From an archaeon (GTDB lineage Archaea > Thermoproteota > Nitrososphaeria > Nitrososphaerales > Gagatemarchaeaceae), in the NCBI GenBank assembly GCA_021827865.1, contig JAKAUC010000009.1, positions 372,001 through 436,000 of the forward strand: 64,000 nucleotides of DNA, read 5' to 3'. A program made the translations under genes and the position numbers. Shown here one piece after another: positions 19,621 through 28,172 of the stretch. The notes beneath the pieces were generated by a model that had not been told where the DNA came from, did not search any database, and was given only the letters and a program-made list of their open reading frames with translations. Position 1 is the stretch's first letter. Every line of letters begins with the position of its first letter.

Positions 19621-19923
19621 ATGGCCGGGACTTGGGAGATTAGAGGTCTCTTCGGGAACGAGTACGCCATGGAGCAGGCGATAGAAGAGCTCAAGAAGCA
19701 GAAGGGGCTCGAGTGGACAGTCATCGACAGGCGGAACATCTCGGTGAGGCTGGCCAAGAGGGACAGGGACTCAGAAGAGATAGTGAAGAGGACCCTCGAG
19801 ATGCACCATGGCTTCACCGAGCACGAAGGCCCTCTGGGGGAGTTCGACCGCCAGAAGCGCGAAGAGCGCGAGAAGAAGGCCAAGAAGGAAGAGGAGAAGC
19901 GCAGGCGCCCGACCAAGAACTGA
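19621..19923 (+). CDS. Small charged protein, unknown function
   Basis: A 100-residue soluble protein that I do not recognise. The first 70 residues could form a small alpha/beta domain (GLFGNEYAMEQAIEELKKQ, then WTVIDRRNISVRL). The last 30 are almost entirely Lys, Arg and Glu in a probable helix, suggesting nucleic-acid or ribosome contact, though this is only inference. ATG 19621 is 27 nt from a box A, so it is probably expressed on its own leaderless mRNA. It converges on kdpC with 4 bp between the two stops. Confidence 0.72.
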   Translation: MAGTWEIRGLFGNEYAMEQAIEELKKQKGLEWTVIDRRNISVRLAKRDRDSEEIVKRTLEMHHGFTEHEGPLGEFDRQKREEREKKAKKEEEKRRRPTKN

Positions 19924-19927
19924 GATT

Positions 19928-20398
19928 TTAGGCGTACCCAGGGTAGGAAGACGGGTAGGCAGCGATCAGCGCCAGGTTGAGTTCCAGGACGTTGACGTAG
20001 GGGTCCCCGGTGACCCAGAGGGTCCAGCGCTCGTGGGCCTTGACCAGGGCGTCGAGGCTGGACGCCGGTATGCCGGTGGCGTTCGAGATCCTCGGGACCT
20101 GGGACAGGGCGTCCGAGAGCGTGATGTCAGGGTCGACCCCAGAAGCGGACGCAGTGAGCGGGTTGGTCTCGTTCCTCCCATGGAAGAAGATCGGGAGGGT
20201 GAAGCCGTTGTCGATGTAGTAGGACCCGACGACCCTCCCTCCCAACTGGACCTGGCTCCCGTTTGCCTGATAGGGGAACGCCGCCTGGGAGACCCCCGTG
20301 ATCAGAAGAGGGTATGCGAGCCCGCAGACGAGCATGGACAGGATGGAAAGGGCGATCACCGGCCTGTAGGTCTTCCACTTGGATACCTTGGAGCTCAT
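19928..20398 (-). CDS. kdpC: K+-transporting ATPase subunit C
   Basis: KdpC (156 residues), the single-pass accessory subunit that stabilises the KdpFABC complex. A membrane helix spans residues 14-35 (VIALSILSMLVCGLAYPLLITG); the rest faces outward and carries the family segments GRVVGSYY, SASGVDPDITLSDA, QVPRISNATGI and a short C-terminal LNLAL motif. At 156 residues it is slightly shorter than the roughly 190 of Escherichia coli. ATG 20398 is 11 bp after the kdpB stop. It is the last gene of kdpABC. Confidence 0.93.
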   Translation of the reverse strand: MSSKVSKWKTYRPVIALSILSMLVCGLAYPLLITGVSQAAFPYQANGSQVQLGGRVVGSYYIDNGFTLPIFFHGRNETNPLTASASGVDPDITLSDALSQVPRISNATGIPASSLDALVKAHERWTLWVTGDPYVNVLELNLALIAAYPSSYPGYA

Positions 20399-20409
20399 GG
20401 TCGCGCCTC

Positions 20410-22569
20410 CTACAGGACCCCCAGGAGCAGGTCGATGAGCTTTATCCCGATGAACGGCACGATGACCCCGCCGACGCCGTAGATCAGGACGTTCCTGAGG
20501 AAGAGGGACATGGTGCTCGACGGCTTGAAGGTCACCCCGCGCATTGCCAGAGGGATGAGCATGGGTATGATAACAGCGTTGAAGATGAGGGCGGAGAGGA
20601 CGGCGGTCTGAAGGTTGAGCCCCAGGACGTTGAATGACTCGAGGGCGGGGAAGGCGGTGGCGAACATGACCGGGAGGATGGCGAAGTACTTCGCCACGTC
20701 GTTGGAGATGCTGAAGGCTGTCACCGCCCCCCGGGTCATGAGGAGCTGCTTCCCCAGCAGCACCACGTCGATTATCTTGGCGGGGTTGGACTCGAGGTCC
20801 ACCATGTTTGCCGCCTCCTTGGCGGCCTCGGTGCCGGAGTTCATGGCCAGACCCACGTCAGCCGCAGCCAGGGCCGGGGCGTCGTTGGTCCCGTCCCCGA
20901 TCATCGCTACGATGTGGTTCTGAGACTGCTCCTTCAGGACGATGCTGTACTTGTCCTCAGGCTTGACCTGGGCAACGAACTCGTCGATCCCCACCTCGGA
21001 GGCTATGCTCTTGGCGGTCAGGGGCTGGTCCCCGGTTATCATGACCGGCCTGATCCCCATGGAGCGCACGGCCTCTATCTTCTCCCTGGTCCCGGTTTTC
21101 AGGACGTCCTTGAGCCTGACCAGCCCTATCACTTCGTGGTCCCGGGCGACAGCCATCGGCGTGTCCCCCTCCGAGGCGACCCTGTCCACCAGCTCCTGGA
21201 ACCCCTGGGGGACCTTGAACCCCGACCTCAGGAACGAGTCGGGGGCCCCCTTCACAATCTCGGTCTCCTCCCCCGATAGGTGCATCCCCTGCTCGCTGGC
21301 GTCCTCGAGGTAGAACTTGCGCCTGACCCTCTGGACGCTCCCCTTGGGGAGGACGAAGCTGGCTCCGAAGTGTAGCTTCACCCCGCTGGTCCTCGTCTGC
21401 GCCGAGAAGTCGTAGACCTCGGACATGGTAAGGGCGTTGAGTTCCCGGGGGACGTAGCCCTTCTCGTGGCCGAGCCTGATCACGCTGCGCCCTTCGGGTG
21501 TGTCGTCGAACCAGGACGAAAGGAAGGCAGCCTCACCCACCTCCTTCTCTGTCTTCCCCCCCAGCGGGATCATCTCCACCGCCTGCCTGTTGCCCACGGT
21601 GATGGTCCCGGTCTTGTCCAGCAGTATGGCGTCCGTGTCCCCGGCGGTCTCTATCGCCCGGCCGGACTTCGCGACCACCTTCCTCTCGTAGAGGCGGCTG
21701 ATCCCAGACAGTCCGATGGCCGGGAGCAGGGCCCCGATGGTGGTCGGGAGGAGGCAGACGTAGAGCGCGATCAGGACAGAGAGGTCGACGCTGAGCCCCA
21801 GGGTGACCGAGAGCCCGAGGATGGAGGCTATGATTATGGTGAAGACTGCGGAAAGGCCGAAGAGGACCATGGTGATGGCGACCTCGTTGGGTGTCTTGGG
21901 GCGCTTGGAGGACTCGACGAGGCGGACCATCTGGTCGAGGTAGCTCTCGCCGGGGTTCACGGCCACCCTGACGGTCATGGTGTCGCTGGCCACCTTCGAC
22001 CCCCCGATCAGGCTGTCCCCGGGGGCCTTCCGGACCGCCGCCGACTCGCCGGTGACCAGGGACTCGTCCACCATGGCTATCCCCTCCAGGACCTCCGCGT
22101 CCATGGGGACGACGTCCCCCTTCTCGAGCAGGACCAGGTCCCCCTTCTGGAGTTTGGTGGACTCGGTGTGGACTATCTGCCGCTCCCAGCCTTCGGTGAC
22201 CACCTTCTTCGCCGGCACCTCGGTCTCCAGCCGCTTCAGGCTGTTCGCCGTGTTCTTCGCCTGCTGCTCGGCCAGGGAGTCCGAGAGGGTGCTGAACCAG
22301 ACCGTGACAAGGAGGATGGCAGCCACTTCCACGTAGAACCACCGCTCCCCGGGACTGGCGAATGGGACGAAGGCGTAGGGGTACGCCGCCATGGCCGCGA
22401 CCACGAAGAATGTCAGCTCCACGATCAGCATCACTGGGTTGGCGAGGAGCGAGACCGGGTTCAGCCGCAGGACCGAGTCGGCCAGGGTCTTGGAAGTCAG
22501 GGCGGAGGGGCGACGGGCGAGCCTCGCCCTCCCCAGGATCCGGTCGACGCCCGGGAGCCTCCTAGCCAA
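20410..22569 (-). CDS. kdpB: K+-transporting P-type ATPase subunit B
   Basis: Catalytic P-type ATPase subunit (719 residues) of the high-affinity potassium pump. The phosphorylation site is DKTGTITVGNRQAVE, the actuator loop is SLVTGESAAV, and the hinge is MIGDGTNDAPALAAADVGLA. The nucleotide-domain KGSV/KGAPDSF segments and the C-terminal helices are present. The start is TTG 22569, overlapping the end of kdpA by 8 bp, so translation is coupled. Together with KdpA and KdpC it takes up K+ at very low external concentration. No kdpDE sensor-regulator pair lies in the window. Confidence 0.97.
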   Translation of the reverse strand: MARRLPGVDRILGRARLARRPSALTSKTLADSVLRLNPVSLLANPVMLIVELTFFVVAAMAAYPYAFVPFASPGERWFYVEVAAILLVTVWFSTLSDSLAEQQAKNTANSLKRLETEVPAKKVVTEGWERQIVHTESTKLQKGDLVLLEKGDVVPMDAEVLEGIAMVDESLVTGESAAVRKAPGDSLIGGSKVASDTMTVRVAVNPGESYLDQMVRLVESSKRPKTPNEVAITMVLFGLSAVFTIIIASILGLSVTLGLSVDLSVLIALYVCLLPTTIGALLPAIGLSGISRLYERKVVAKSGRAIETAGDTDAILLDKTGTITVGNRQAVEMIPLGGKTEKEVGEAAFLSSWFDDTPEGRSVIRLGHEKGYVPRELNALTMSEVYDFSAQTRTSGVKLHFGASFVLPKGSVQRVRRKFYLEDASEQGMHLSGEETEIVKGAPDSFLRSGFKVPQGFQELVDRVASEGDTPMAVARDHEVIGLVRLKDVLKTGTREKIEAVRSMGIRPVMITGDQPLTAKSIASEVGIDEFVAQVKPEDKYSIVLKEQSQNHIVAMIGDGTNDAPALAAADVGLAMNSGTEAAKEAANMVDLESNPAKIIDVVLLGKQLLMTRGAVTAFSISNDVAKYFAILPVMFATAFPALESFNVLGLNLQTAVLSALIFNAVIIPMLIPLAMRGVTFKPSSTMSLFLRNVLIYGVGGVIVPFIGIKLIDLLLGVL

Positions 22570-24229
22570 AGAAGTTCACCATGCCTTGGAAGTAGGTCAA
22601 CAGCGGCCCGAGCATGAGGAAAGGCAGAAAGGCCAGGACGACTAGGAGGAGGATGCTCCCTATCAGGACCACGGAGAAGGCGGCGCCGTCGGTCCTGAGG
22701 CTCTGCTCTGCGACCCTCTTCCTGCCTATCATCGAGCCTGCCAGCGCCAGGAGTATCGCGATGGGGACGTAGCGCCCGACGAATATCACCGCCGCGGTGG
22801 AGAGGTTGAAGAAAGGGGTGTTGGCCGCGGCGCCGAAGAAGTCCGACCCGTTGTTGGCGGCCGAGCTCGCGAACTCGTACAGCACCTGGGTGAATCCCAC
22901 CGAGGTCGGGAGGGAAGTGAAGCCAGGGATGGCGTCGACCGCCTTCGTGGCGTAGGCGGCTATGGTCGGCACCAGAATCGCGATCGGGTGGACCAGGAAG
23001 GCGACCATGACCAATTTGACGTCCCTGGCGTTGATCTTCACCCCCAGGTACTCCGGGGTGCGCCCGGTCATGAGCCCGACCACGAAGACCGTGATCACGA
23101 TGTACATTATCATGTACATGACCCCCACCCCCTTGCCGCCGGGGGTGGCCTGGATGAGCATCCCCATGAACGCAGATAGGATACCGAGCGGATTGATTCC
23201 CGAGAGAGAGGCGTTCACCGAGCCGGTGGTGACCGCCGTCGTGATGACGGTCCAGAAGGTGGAGAAGAATCCCCCGAACCTAGTCTCGATACCAGGTCCC
23301 ACCGTCGGAATCGAGCCGAGGAAGCCTATGACAAGGTCGATGGCGAGGAGACTGTAGCTCCCTATCAGGATGGGCCGCGTCTCCTTCTTCTTCCCTATCA
23401 TCTCCCCGAACACGAAGACGAGGGTGGTAGGGATCAGGAGCATCAGGTAGATCTGCAGCACGTCGGTCGCGGGGTTGGGGTTCTGGAACGGGTAGGCGGA
23501 GTTGGCGCCGAAGTAGCCTCCGCCGTTTGTCCCGATCTGCATTATGGCGACCAGGGAGGCGACGGGTCCCACCAGGAGAGTCTGGGTCGCCCCTTCCACG
23601 GTCTTCACCGCGACGTACCCCCCTATGGTCTGTGGGACGCCCAGGGCGACGAGGACGAGGGCGGCCAAGATGCAAAGCGGCAAGATTATCCGGGTGAGCA
23701 CCCTCACGAAGTCTACGTAGAAGTTCCCCATGTGGGCTGAGCCGGGCTTGAAACCTCTCACCATCGCGGCCATCACGCAGACGCCGGTCGCGGCGGAGGT
23801 GAACTGGAGGAACTGGATGGCGGTCATCTGGGAGAAATAGGACAGGGTCGCCTCCCCCGCATAGTGCTGGAGGTTGGTGTTGGTGGCGAAGGAGACCACG
23901 GTATTGAGGGCGAGGTCCCAGCGGAGGCCGGGGAACCCCTGGGGGTTCAGCGGGAGCACCCCCTGGGCCACGAGGATCGCGAAGGCTATGGCCATCTGGG
24001 CCAGGTTGAGTAGGAGCGCGGCGAAGAAGTACTGCTTCCAACCCATCGCGACCGTGGGGTCGGCTCCGATGAGCCCGTAGACCCTCTTTTCGACCGGGTC
24101 CAGGAACCTGTCGAGACGCGTGGGGGCGCCCGTGAGGACCCTGACCACGTAGGGGGCGAGGAGGCTACCGGAGACCAGGGCGGCAGCCAGGATGCCGATG
24201 ACCGCCAGGGCCTGGATGACGTCTATCAA
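22562..24229 (-). CDS. kdpA: K+-transporting ATPase subunit A
   Basis: Potassium-binding channel-like subunit KdpA (555 residues, about 10 helices), related to Trk/Ktr transporters. Selectivity-filter segments include TNTNLQHYAGEA, GTNGGGYFGANSAYPF and ASSAANNGSDFFGAAANTPF. The N-terminal LAPYVVRVLTG and PLNPQGFPG stretches are standard. I found no small kdpF reading frame in the 57 bp between this gene and the Lrp-like gene; kdpF is short and often absent or missed. It is the first gene of kdpABC, and the upstream Lrp-domain gene on the same strand could belong to the same transcript. Confidence 0.96.
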   Translation of the reverse strand: MIDVIQALAVIGILAAALVSGSLLAPYVVRVLTGAPTRLDRFLDPVEKRVYGLIGADPTVAMGWKQYFFAALLLNLAQMAIAFAILVAQGVLPLNPQGFPGLRWDLALNTVVSFATNTNLQHYAGEATLSYFSQMTAIQFLQFTSAATGVCVMAAMVRGFKPGSAHMGNFYVDFVRVLTRIILPLCILAALVLVALGVPQTIGGYVAVKTVEGATQTLLVGPVASLVAIMQIGTNGGGYFGANSAYPFQNPNPATDVLQIYLMLLIPTTLVFVFGEMIGKKKETRPILIGSYSLLAIDLVIGFLGSIPTVGPGIETRFGGFFSTFWTVITTAVTTGSVNASLSGINPLGILSAFMGMLIQATPGGKGVGVMYMIMYIVITVFVVGLMTGRTPEYLGVKINARDVKLVMVAFLVHPIAILVPTIAAYATKAVDAIPGFTSLPTSVGFTQVLYEFASSAANNGSDFFGAAANTPFFNLSTAAVIFVGRYVPIAILLALAGSMIGRKRVAEQSLRTDGAAFSVVLIGSILLLVVLAFLPFLMLGPLLTYFQGMVNFFG

Positions 24230-24279
24230 CTATCTCGAGTTCCACTGCTGCCCCTGGGCCTCTAATGTGAGTCTTTCGA

Positions 24280-24295
24280 GGGCGCCCTAGCGCCC
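24280..24295 (-). terminator. Short GC hairpin at the end of the Lrp-domain gene
   Basis: GGGCGCCCTAGCGCCC forms a perfect 6-bp stem with a CCTA loop and includes the stop codon of the Lrp-domain gene. It lies 50 bp before kdpA and could attenuate or terminate transcription into kdpABC. Confidence 0.3.
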
Positions 24296-24577
24296 GGAAA
24301 CCCTTGGCTTCGAGTCTCCGTTGAAGCGCGGTCCCTTGTGCGTGTGGAGGACCATGGCGCTCACTGTGCTCTTGATCCCCTTTATCTTGAGGATTTTGTT
24401 CTTCAGTATGTCCCTGAACTCCTCTATGTCTGCAGCGGACACGAGCGTCACAATGTCGAACTCCCCGGTCACCTCATAGAGCTCCTCTATGTTCGGGATC
24501 CTGCTCAGCGCTTCGACCACATCGTCCATGCTGGGCGAGTCCACGAATATGTCCACGAAGGCAAGCATTTTGGCCAT
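24287..24577 (-). CDS. Stand-alone Lrp/AsnC effector (RAM) domain protein
   Basis: A 96-residue Lrp/AsnC ligand-binding (RAM) domain: FVDIFVDSPSMDDVVEAL, then ELYEVTGEFDIVTLVSAADIEEF and a final IKGIKSTVSAMVLH strand. The winged-helix DNA-binding half is absent, as in many archaeal single-domain versions that oligomerise and may sense amino acids or modulate full-length Lrp proteins. It sits 57 bp upstream of kdpA on the same strand, so a role in potassium-pump control is possible but unproven. A box A-like GTATATATC (about 24616-24624) lies roughly 43 nt before ATG 24577. Confidence 0.85.
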   Translation of the reverse strand: MAKMLAFVDIFVDSPSMDDVVEALSRIPNIEELYEVTGEFDIVTLVSAADIEEFRDILKNKILKIKGIKSTVSAMVLHTHKGPRFNGDSKPRVSGR

Positions 24578-24667
24578 TTAGCAGGACCGTTGTTTCGGGC
24601 GGCCCCCCTGTCGCCGATATATACGTTCGCAAACAGGAGGTGGAACCCTGGCCGCGCCCTGCCAGAG

Positions 24668-24674
24668 ATAAATA
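24668..24674 (+). promoter_or_regulatory. Box A before the VTT-domain gene
   Basis: ATAAATA centred exactly 27 nt before TTG 24698. It supports the TTG start and a leaderless transcript. Confidence 0.55.
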
Positions 24675-24697
24675 GCGAGGGCGGTACCTAGACCAGA

Positions 24698-25324
24698 TTG
24701 AGCCCGTGGCTGCTGGCGGCGCTGTTGATTCTTGCCGTCTCATTCGTCTCCAACATCTCCCCATTCTTCGGCGCCTCCTACACCTTCTTCGCCACCCTTG
24801 ACCTCATCCTATTGGGGTTCACCCCCGCCAACTTCCTCCTGGTCGTCGCCCTCTCCGCCGCTGGGGCGGCGCTTGGGAAGCTCGTGATCTACTATGGGGC
24901 GTTCGGTCTAAGGCGGTTCCTCGTCGGTAACAGGAACGTCCAGCTGATAGGCAGGAACGCCTCGACCCGCACCTTCTACGCCGTCCTCTTCGTGGCGGCT
25001 TTCATACCAATCCTCCCCCTGGACGACTTCATCTACATAGGGGCGGGCGCGACATCGGTGTCGCTCCCTGGGATATCGGCCGTCACCCTGGGAGCGAAGC
25101 TGCTGAAGAGCGGGGTGGAGATAGCCGTCGAGTTCGCCGTATTGAAGGCGGTCATCCAGGTGTTCACCTTCTCCAACATATGGCTGACGGTGGCGGTCAC
25201 GGCCGGCTTCATGGCCCTGGGGATCGTCGTCTATCAGCTCGACTGGGAGGGGCTCGTCAAGAAGTACCTCCACATCGAGCTGGACAAGAGCAGGCCTCCC
25301 GACGCGGGCGCGCAAGCCATATAG
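24698..25324 (+). CDS. DedA/VTT-like integral membrane protein
   Basis: A 208-residue polytopic membrane protein with five or six hydrophobic helices. The segment GKLVIYYGAFGLRRFL, the FVAAFIPILPLDDFIYIGAG loop and the neighbouring glycine-rich re-entrant region resemble VTT/DedA (SNARE-associated) proteins, which act in phospholipid or polyprenyl-phosphate flipping. The usual R-x-x-P of DedA is replaced by IPILPLDD, so assignment is to the broad superfamily only. The TTG start is fixed by the box A 27 nt upstream. It ends 26 bp before tRNA-Leu. Confidence 0.72.
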   Translation: MSPWLLAALLILAVSFVSNISPFFGASYTFFATLDLILLGFTPANFLLVVALSAAGAALGKLVIYYGAFGLRRFLVGNRNVQLIGRNASTRTFYAVLFVAAFIPILPLDDFIYIGAGATSVSLPGISAVTLGAKLLKSGVEIAVEFAVLKAVIQVFTFSNIWLTVAVTAGFMALGIVVYQLDWEGLVKKYLHIELDKSRPPDAGAQAI

Positions 25325-25349
25325 TTTCACCGGGAGGACCGACCCTCGC

Positions 25350-25434
25350 GCGGGGGTCGCCCAGCCTGGTCAACGGCGCGAGGCTTAGGACCTCGTCCCT
25401 TAGGGGTTCGTGGGTTCGAATCCCACCCCCCGCA
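25350..25434 (+). tRNA. tRNA-Leu (anticodon UAG)
   Basis: An 85-nt class II tRNA. The acceptor arms GCGGGGG and CCCCCGC pair fully and are followed by A73. The anticodon stem CGAGG/CCTCG encloses the loop CTTAGGA with anticodon TAG at 25386-25388. A long variable arm (TCCC, loop, GGGG) follows, and the T arm is GTGGG-TTCGAAT-CCCAC. No intron is seen and CCA is not encoded. It reads CUA and, by wobble, other CUN leucine codons. It marks the left edge of a compositionally different block. Confidence 0.96.
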
Positions 25435-25596
25435 CAGCACATCCTAACTGATGGATACCGAGGCTGAAGACGCCGTTACGGGGAGGGAAGGGCGATGAAC
25501 GCTTGGTTTCATGATTACATGCTTCCTGACGCCCCTCTTGTGGGAGAGGCCGACCTCTGAACCGTTGTGCGGTCAAGGACCCGCCACGAGTTAGGT

Positions 25597-26064
25597 TCAG
25601 GGGCTGCTTCGTCTTTTCGCCAGGGGGAGTATTCTGACCCGCGATCCCAAGTCCGTCGCGAAGAGTGATCCGTCTTTCGCGATCTCGACCTTTACCGCAG
25701 AGGTCAAACGGTGGCCGTGGATCCTCTCTCTCCACCTGAGCCGAATTGCCTTGAGGATGTCGTCGGCGGAACCGTGGAGCTTGACGCCAAGCAAGTCCGC
25801 ACTGAGGATTATCATTGAGACGGCCTCGAAGATGGACGTCCCGTTGGGCACGAGCACCTCTCCCTTCGCCTCGAGCTCACTGAGGGCGGCAATCGTGGCC
25901 TTCGCAGCGGCGATATTGAGCCTGGCCCTGTGTTCTATTTCGCTCACGTTCTCCCTTGTGGTGTTGAGGAGCACCGCGAGTTCTTTCTGCGTGATCCCCT
26001 TGGCTCTGTAGCGAACAACCTGCCACTGCCGCGGCGTCAGCGTGGTGCTTCGGAAAGACTTCAT
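25597..26064 (-). CDS. Tfx-family DNA-binding protein
   Basis: A 155-residue archaeal Tfx-type regulator. The N-terminal helix-turn-helix reads LTPRQWQVVRYRAKGITQKE, then LAVLLNTTRENVSEIEHRAR, very close to methanogen Tfx, which was described as binding downstream of the fmdECB promoter. The C-terminal half is a separate domain (LLGVKLHGSADDILKAIRLR) of the type fused to Tfx in many archaea, possibly a ligand sensor. ATG 26064; no clear box A precedes it at the usual distance. Target genes are unknown; the adjacent OsmC-MetE unit is a candidate. Confidence 0.88.
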   Translation of the reverse strand: MKSFRSTTLTPRQWQVVRYRAKGITQKELAVLLNTTRENVSEIEHRARLNIAAAKATIAALSELEAKGEVLVPNGTSIFEAVSMIILSADLLGVKLHGSADDILKAIRLRWRERIHGHRLTSAVKVEIAKDGSLFATDLGSRVRILPLAKRRSSP

Positions 26065-26121
26065 GTCAGACCTCGCTCGATGGAGCTGGCCGTGGGCGTT
26101 GTCTGTTGGGCAACCGATCCT

Positions 26122-27255
26122 CTAAGTGTACTGTCTTCTCAGTTCGACCGCAGCTTGACACATCGAGGTCAGCTTCCTCTTGGCTGTCTCCGCGGCGTTG
26201 AGGGGGACCTCGGCGAAGGTGGCAAAACCGCAGTCTGGGTTCAGGCAGATCCGTGAGGGGTCGAAGTACTTCGTAGCTTCTCGGGCCCTCGCGACGATCT
26301 GGCCGGCCGTTTCAACCTGGTCGCTGCGCGGGTTGACGACGCCTAGGCCTATCTCCTTGCTGTCAGGAGTCCCTTCGAAGACGCCCATCGAGCCTGCTCT
26401 GTCCGTGGAGAACTCCAGCACAAGCTGGTCGACCTTCATCTGTTGGAAGTAGGGGATGAGGGGGGAGTAGTCGCCGGCGAGTAGTGCATCGTCCTTCCTG
26501 CTCCAGTTGCCCCTGCAGACGTGAACTCCAACTTTGATTCCTGAGATACCCTTCGTCACCTCGTTGATGAGGTCTGTGGCAAAGGTCAACTCTTCCCTGG
26601 GATTGACCTTCGACATGATGGCAGCGCACATGAAAGTGGTCTGGTTGGACGCGCCATAGACGACCTCGGTCAGCGTCGGTTCGTCGAGCTGGACGAAGGA
26701 CGCGCCTGCATCACGAAGCGAGATTATCTCCTCCCGAAGCGCCCTCACATAGGCAGAGGCTAGCTCTTCCCTCGTTCTGTAGGCCTCCCTCGTCAGCGGT
26801 TCGACCCAGCTCGCCCTCGTCAGCATGAACGGGCCGGGGAGAGGGATCTTCGTCTTTCGGCGGGTGTGCCCCTTCAGGAAAAGCAGCTCGTCACCAGCCA
26901 ACGGTCGCCGTCTCTTGATCTCGCCCACCGCCACCGGGCTCTTTATCGCGAAAGCGGGCACATCGAGGGTCCTGAGCATCCTTTCGTACATGGCCTTCTC
27001 TTCCGCGTAGTCTATCAGCTCCGAAACCGAGAGAAGCTTGATCCCGGAGAACTTGTCTGCGACGAAGGAGTAGAAGCTGTCTCGCCTCTGCTCGCCGTCG
27101 GTGACGATGTCCAGACCCGCCTCCTCTTCGCCCTTCAGCGCGAGAAGGACGGCCTGGTCGGCCTTGGCCGAGAATTCGTCATATGTGGCTTCGCCTTCGT
27201 TCTTGCGCTTCAGCTCGCGCAGCAGCCAGTCCGGCCTGGGCCAGCTCCCCACCAT
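26122..27255 (-). CDS. metE: Core MetE: cobalamin-independent methionine synthase C-terminal-type protein
   Basis: A 377-residue single-barrel protein equivalent to the catalytic C-terminal half of cobalamin-independent methionine synthase. It begins MVGSWPRPDWL, then GEEEAGLDIVTDGEQRR, SFVQLDEPTLTE, the zinc ligands in VGVHVCRGNW and LNPDCGF, and an EFSTDRAG segment. Archaeal 'core MetE' proteins lack the folate-binding half and are thought to take the methyl group from a corrinoid protein or other donor. ATG 27255 may cut a few residues from the usual TTVVGS start, but no better NTG exists. It lies 30 bp after osmC on the same strand, so the two are probably co-transcribed. Confidence 0.88.
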   Translation of the reverse strand: MVGSWPRPDWLLRELKRKNEGEATYDEFSAKADQAVLLALKGEEEAGLDIVTDGEQRRDSFYSFVADKFSGIKLLSVSELIDYAEEKAMYERMLRTLDVPAFAIKSPVAVGEIKRRRPLAGDELLFLKGHTRRKTKIPLPGPFMLTRASWVEPLTREAYRTREELASAYVRALREEIISLRDAGASFVQLDEPTLTEVVYGASNQTTFMCAAIMSKVNPREELTFATDLINEVTKGISGIKVGVHVCRGNWSRKDDALLAGDYSPLIPYFQQMKVDQLVLEFSTDRAGSMGVFEGTPDSKEIGLGVVNPRSDQVETAGQIVARAREATKYFDPSRICLNPDCGFATFAEVPLNAAETAKRKLTSMCQAAVELRRQYT

Positions 27256-27285
27256 CGTCGTCTGAAAAGCTTCGTCTGGCAGGGC

Positions 27286-27834
27286 TTATTTCGCCACGCT
27301 AATCTGAGCCGTGATTTTGACGTTTCTCGTCAGAGAGTTGCCCACGGGCGACCTTGCGAGGGTCTCCGTCCACGCTTCCTCGACCTGCTTCTCATTGGCC
27401 GACGTCTTCACGAAGAGTTTCGCTTTGATCTCCTCATAGCCCGGATGCCCCTTGTCGCTGAGACCGAAGAAGGTCAGCACGTTGTTCAACCTCCCCTCGA
27501 GGGCGACCTCCATGGCGTCTACCTTGATGCCCCTCTTGGTTGCGTTGAGCGCGAAACCAACGCTGTAACAGGCGCCCAAAGCTGCCAGGATGTACTCAGT
27601 TGCGTTCGGAGAAGTGTCGACTCCAGCGAGGTCAGACGGCTCGTCTATCAGGAAAGCGTGGTCCCTGATGTACGCCCTAGATCTGAAGCCCCCAAGCCAC
27701 TTCACCCTCGCCTTCCAGTTGTTGAATTGGGCGCCCACCGTCTCGGGCTCCTTGGTCCCCATTTCCACGATTTCGCCCAGTTTCTTCAGGTTCAGACCAT
27801 TGAGCTCGGTCGGCTGCTCCTGGGACTGTGCCAT
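27286..27834 (-). CDS. OsmC-family protein with only one redox cysteine
   Basis: A 182-residue OsmC/Ohr-fold protein. The central helix EYILAALGACYSVGFALN carries the first conserved cysteine. The position of the second cysteine, CPV in active peroxidases, reads SPVGNSLTR, so it is serine. OsmC and Ohr reduce organic hydroperoxides with two cysteines; this one may use external thiols or do something else. ATG 27834 is 27 nt from the centre of the perfect palindrome 27853-27870, which therefore coincides with the expected box A. It is probably the first gene of an osmC-metE operon. Confidence 0.87.
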   Translation of the reverse strand: MAQSQEQPTELNGLNLKKLGEIVEMGTKEPETVGAQFNNWKARVKWLGGFRSRAYIRDHAFLIDEPSDLAGVDTSPNATEYILAALGACYSVGFALNATKRGIKVDAMEVALEGRLNNVLTFFGLSDKGHPGYEEIKAKLFVKTSANEKQVEEAWTETLARSPVGNSLTRNVKITAQISVAK

Positions 27835-27852
27835 GGAAAGCGTTCGGGATAC

Positions 27853-27870
27853 GTAACCGATATCGGTTAC
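27853..27870 (-). promoter_or_regulatory. 18-bp perfect palindrome, probable operator
   Basis: GTAACCGATATCGGTTAC is a perfect inverted repeat whose centre is 27 nt before the osmC ATG, where box A should be. A protein bound here would block TBP, so this is likely the operator of a repressor. The rest of 27835-28203 holds no convincing gene; an open frame at 27944-28177 lacks recognisable content. Confidence 0.6.
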
Positions 27871-28172
27871 CCCTAATTGCTTAGGTTTAGATGCCTGAGA
27901 TGGCCGCTTTGGCCACCACCCCCCAGCTCTGACGTAGAATCCAGTGCGGAACCTGCGCCGAGAGAGGATCGGTCACCCCAGTAAAGGAGGCAGTGGAGGG
28001 CGACAGGCTTTCGCGCTGGCCCTCGTCCTCTTCGCCTTCGAGCCTGCGCTGGGCGCCGACTCGGCGCGGCTCACGAGGAGCCTCCCGAGGAGGCTACCCA
28101 ACCTGTACCTGTCCAGGGTGTTCACCTGGTTCGTCCTGTCTTTGTTCTCAGACTTGGCAATCGACTCCCTCC

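Noticed and set aside
25443-25500. Possible C/D-box guide RNA after tRNA-Leu (CTGATGG ... CTGA ... GATGAACG)
   Set aside because: C, D' and C' look-alikes are present but no D box lies at the required distance, so the pattern is incomplete.
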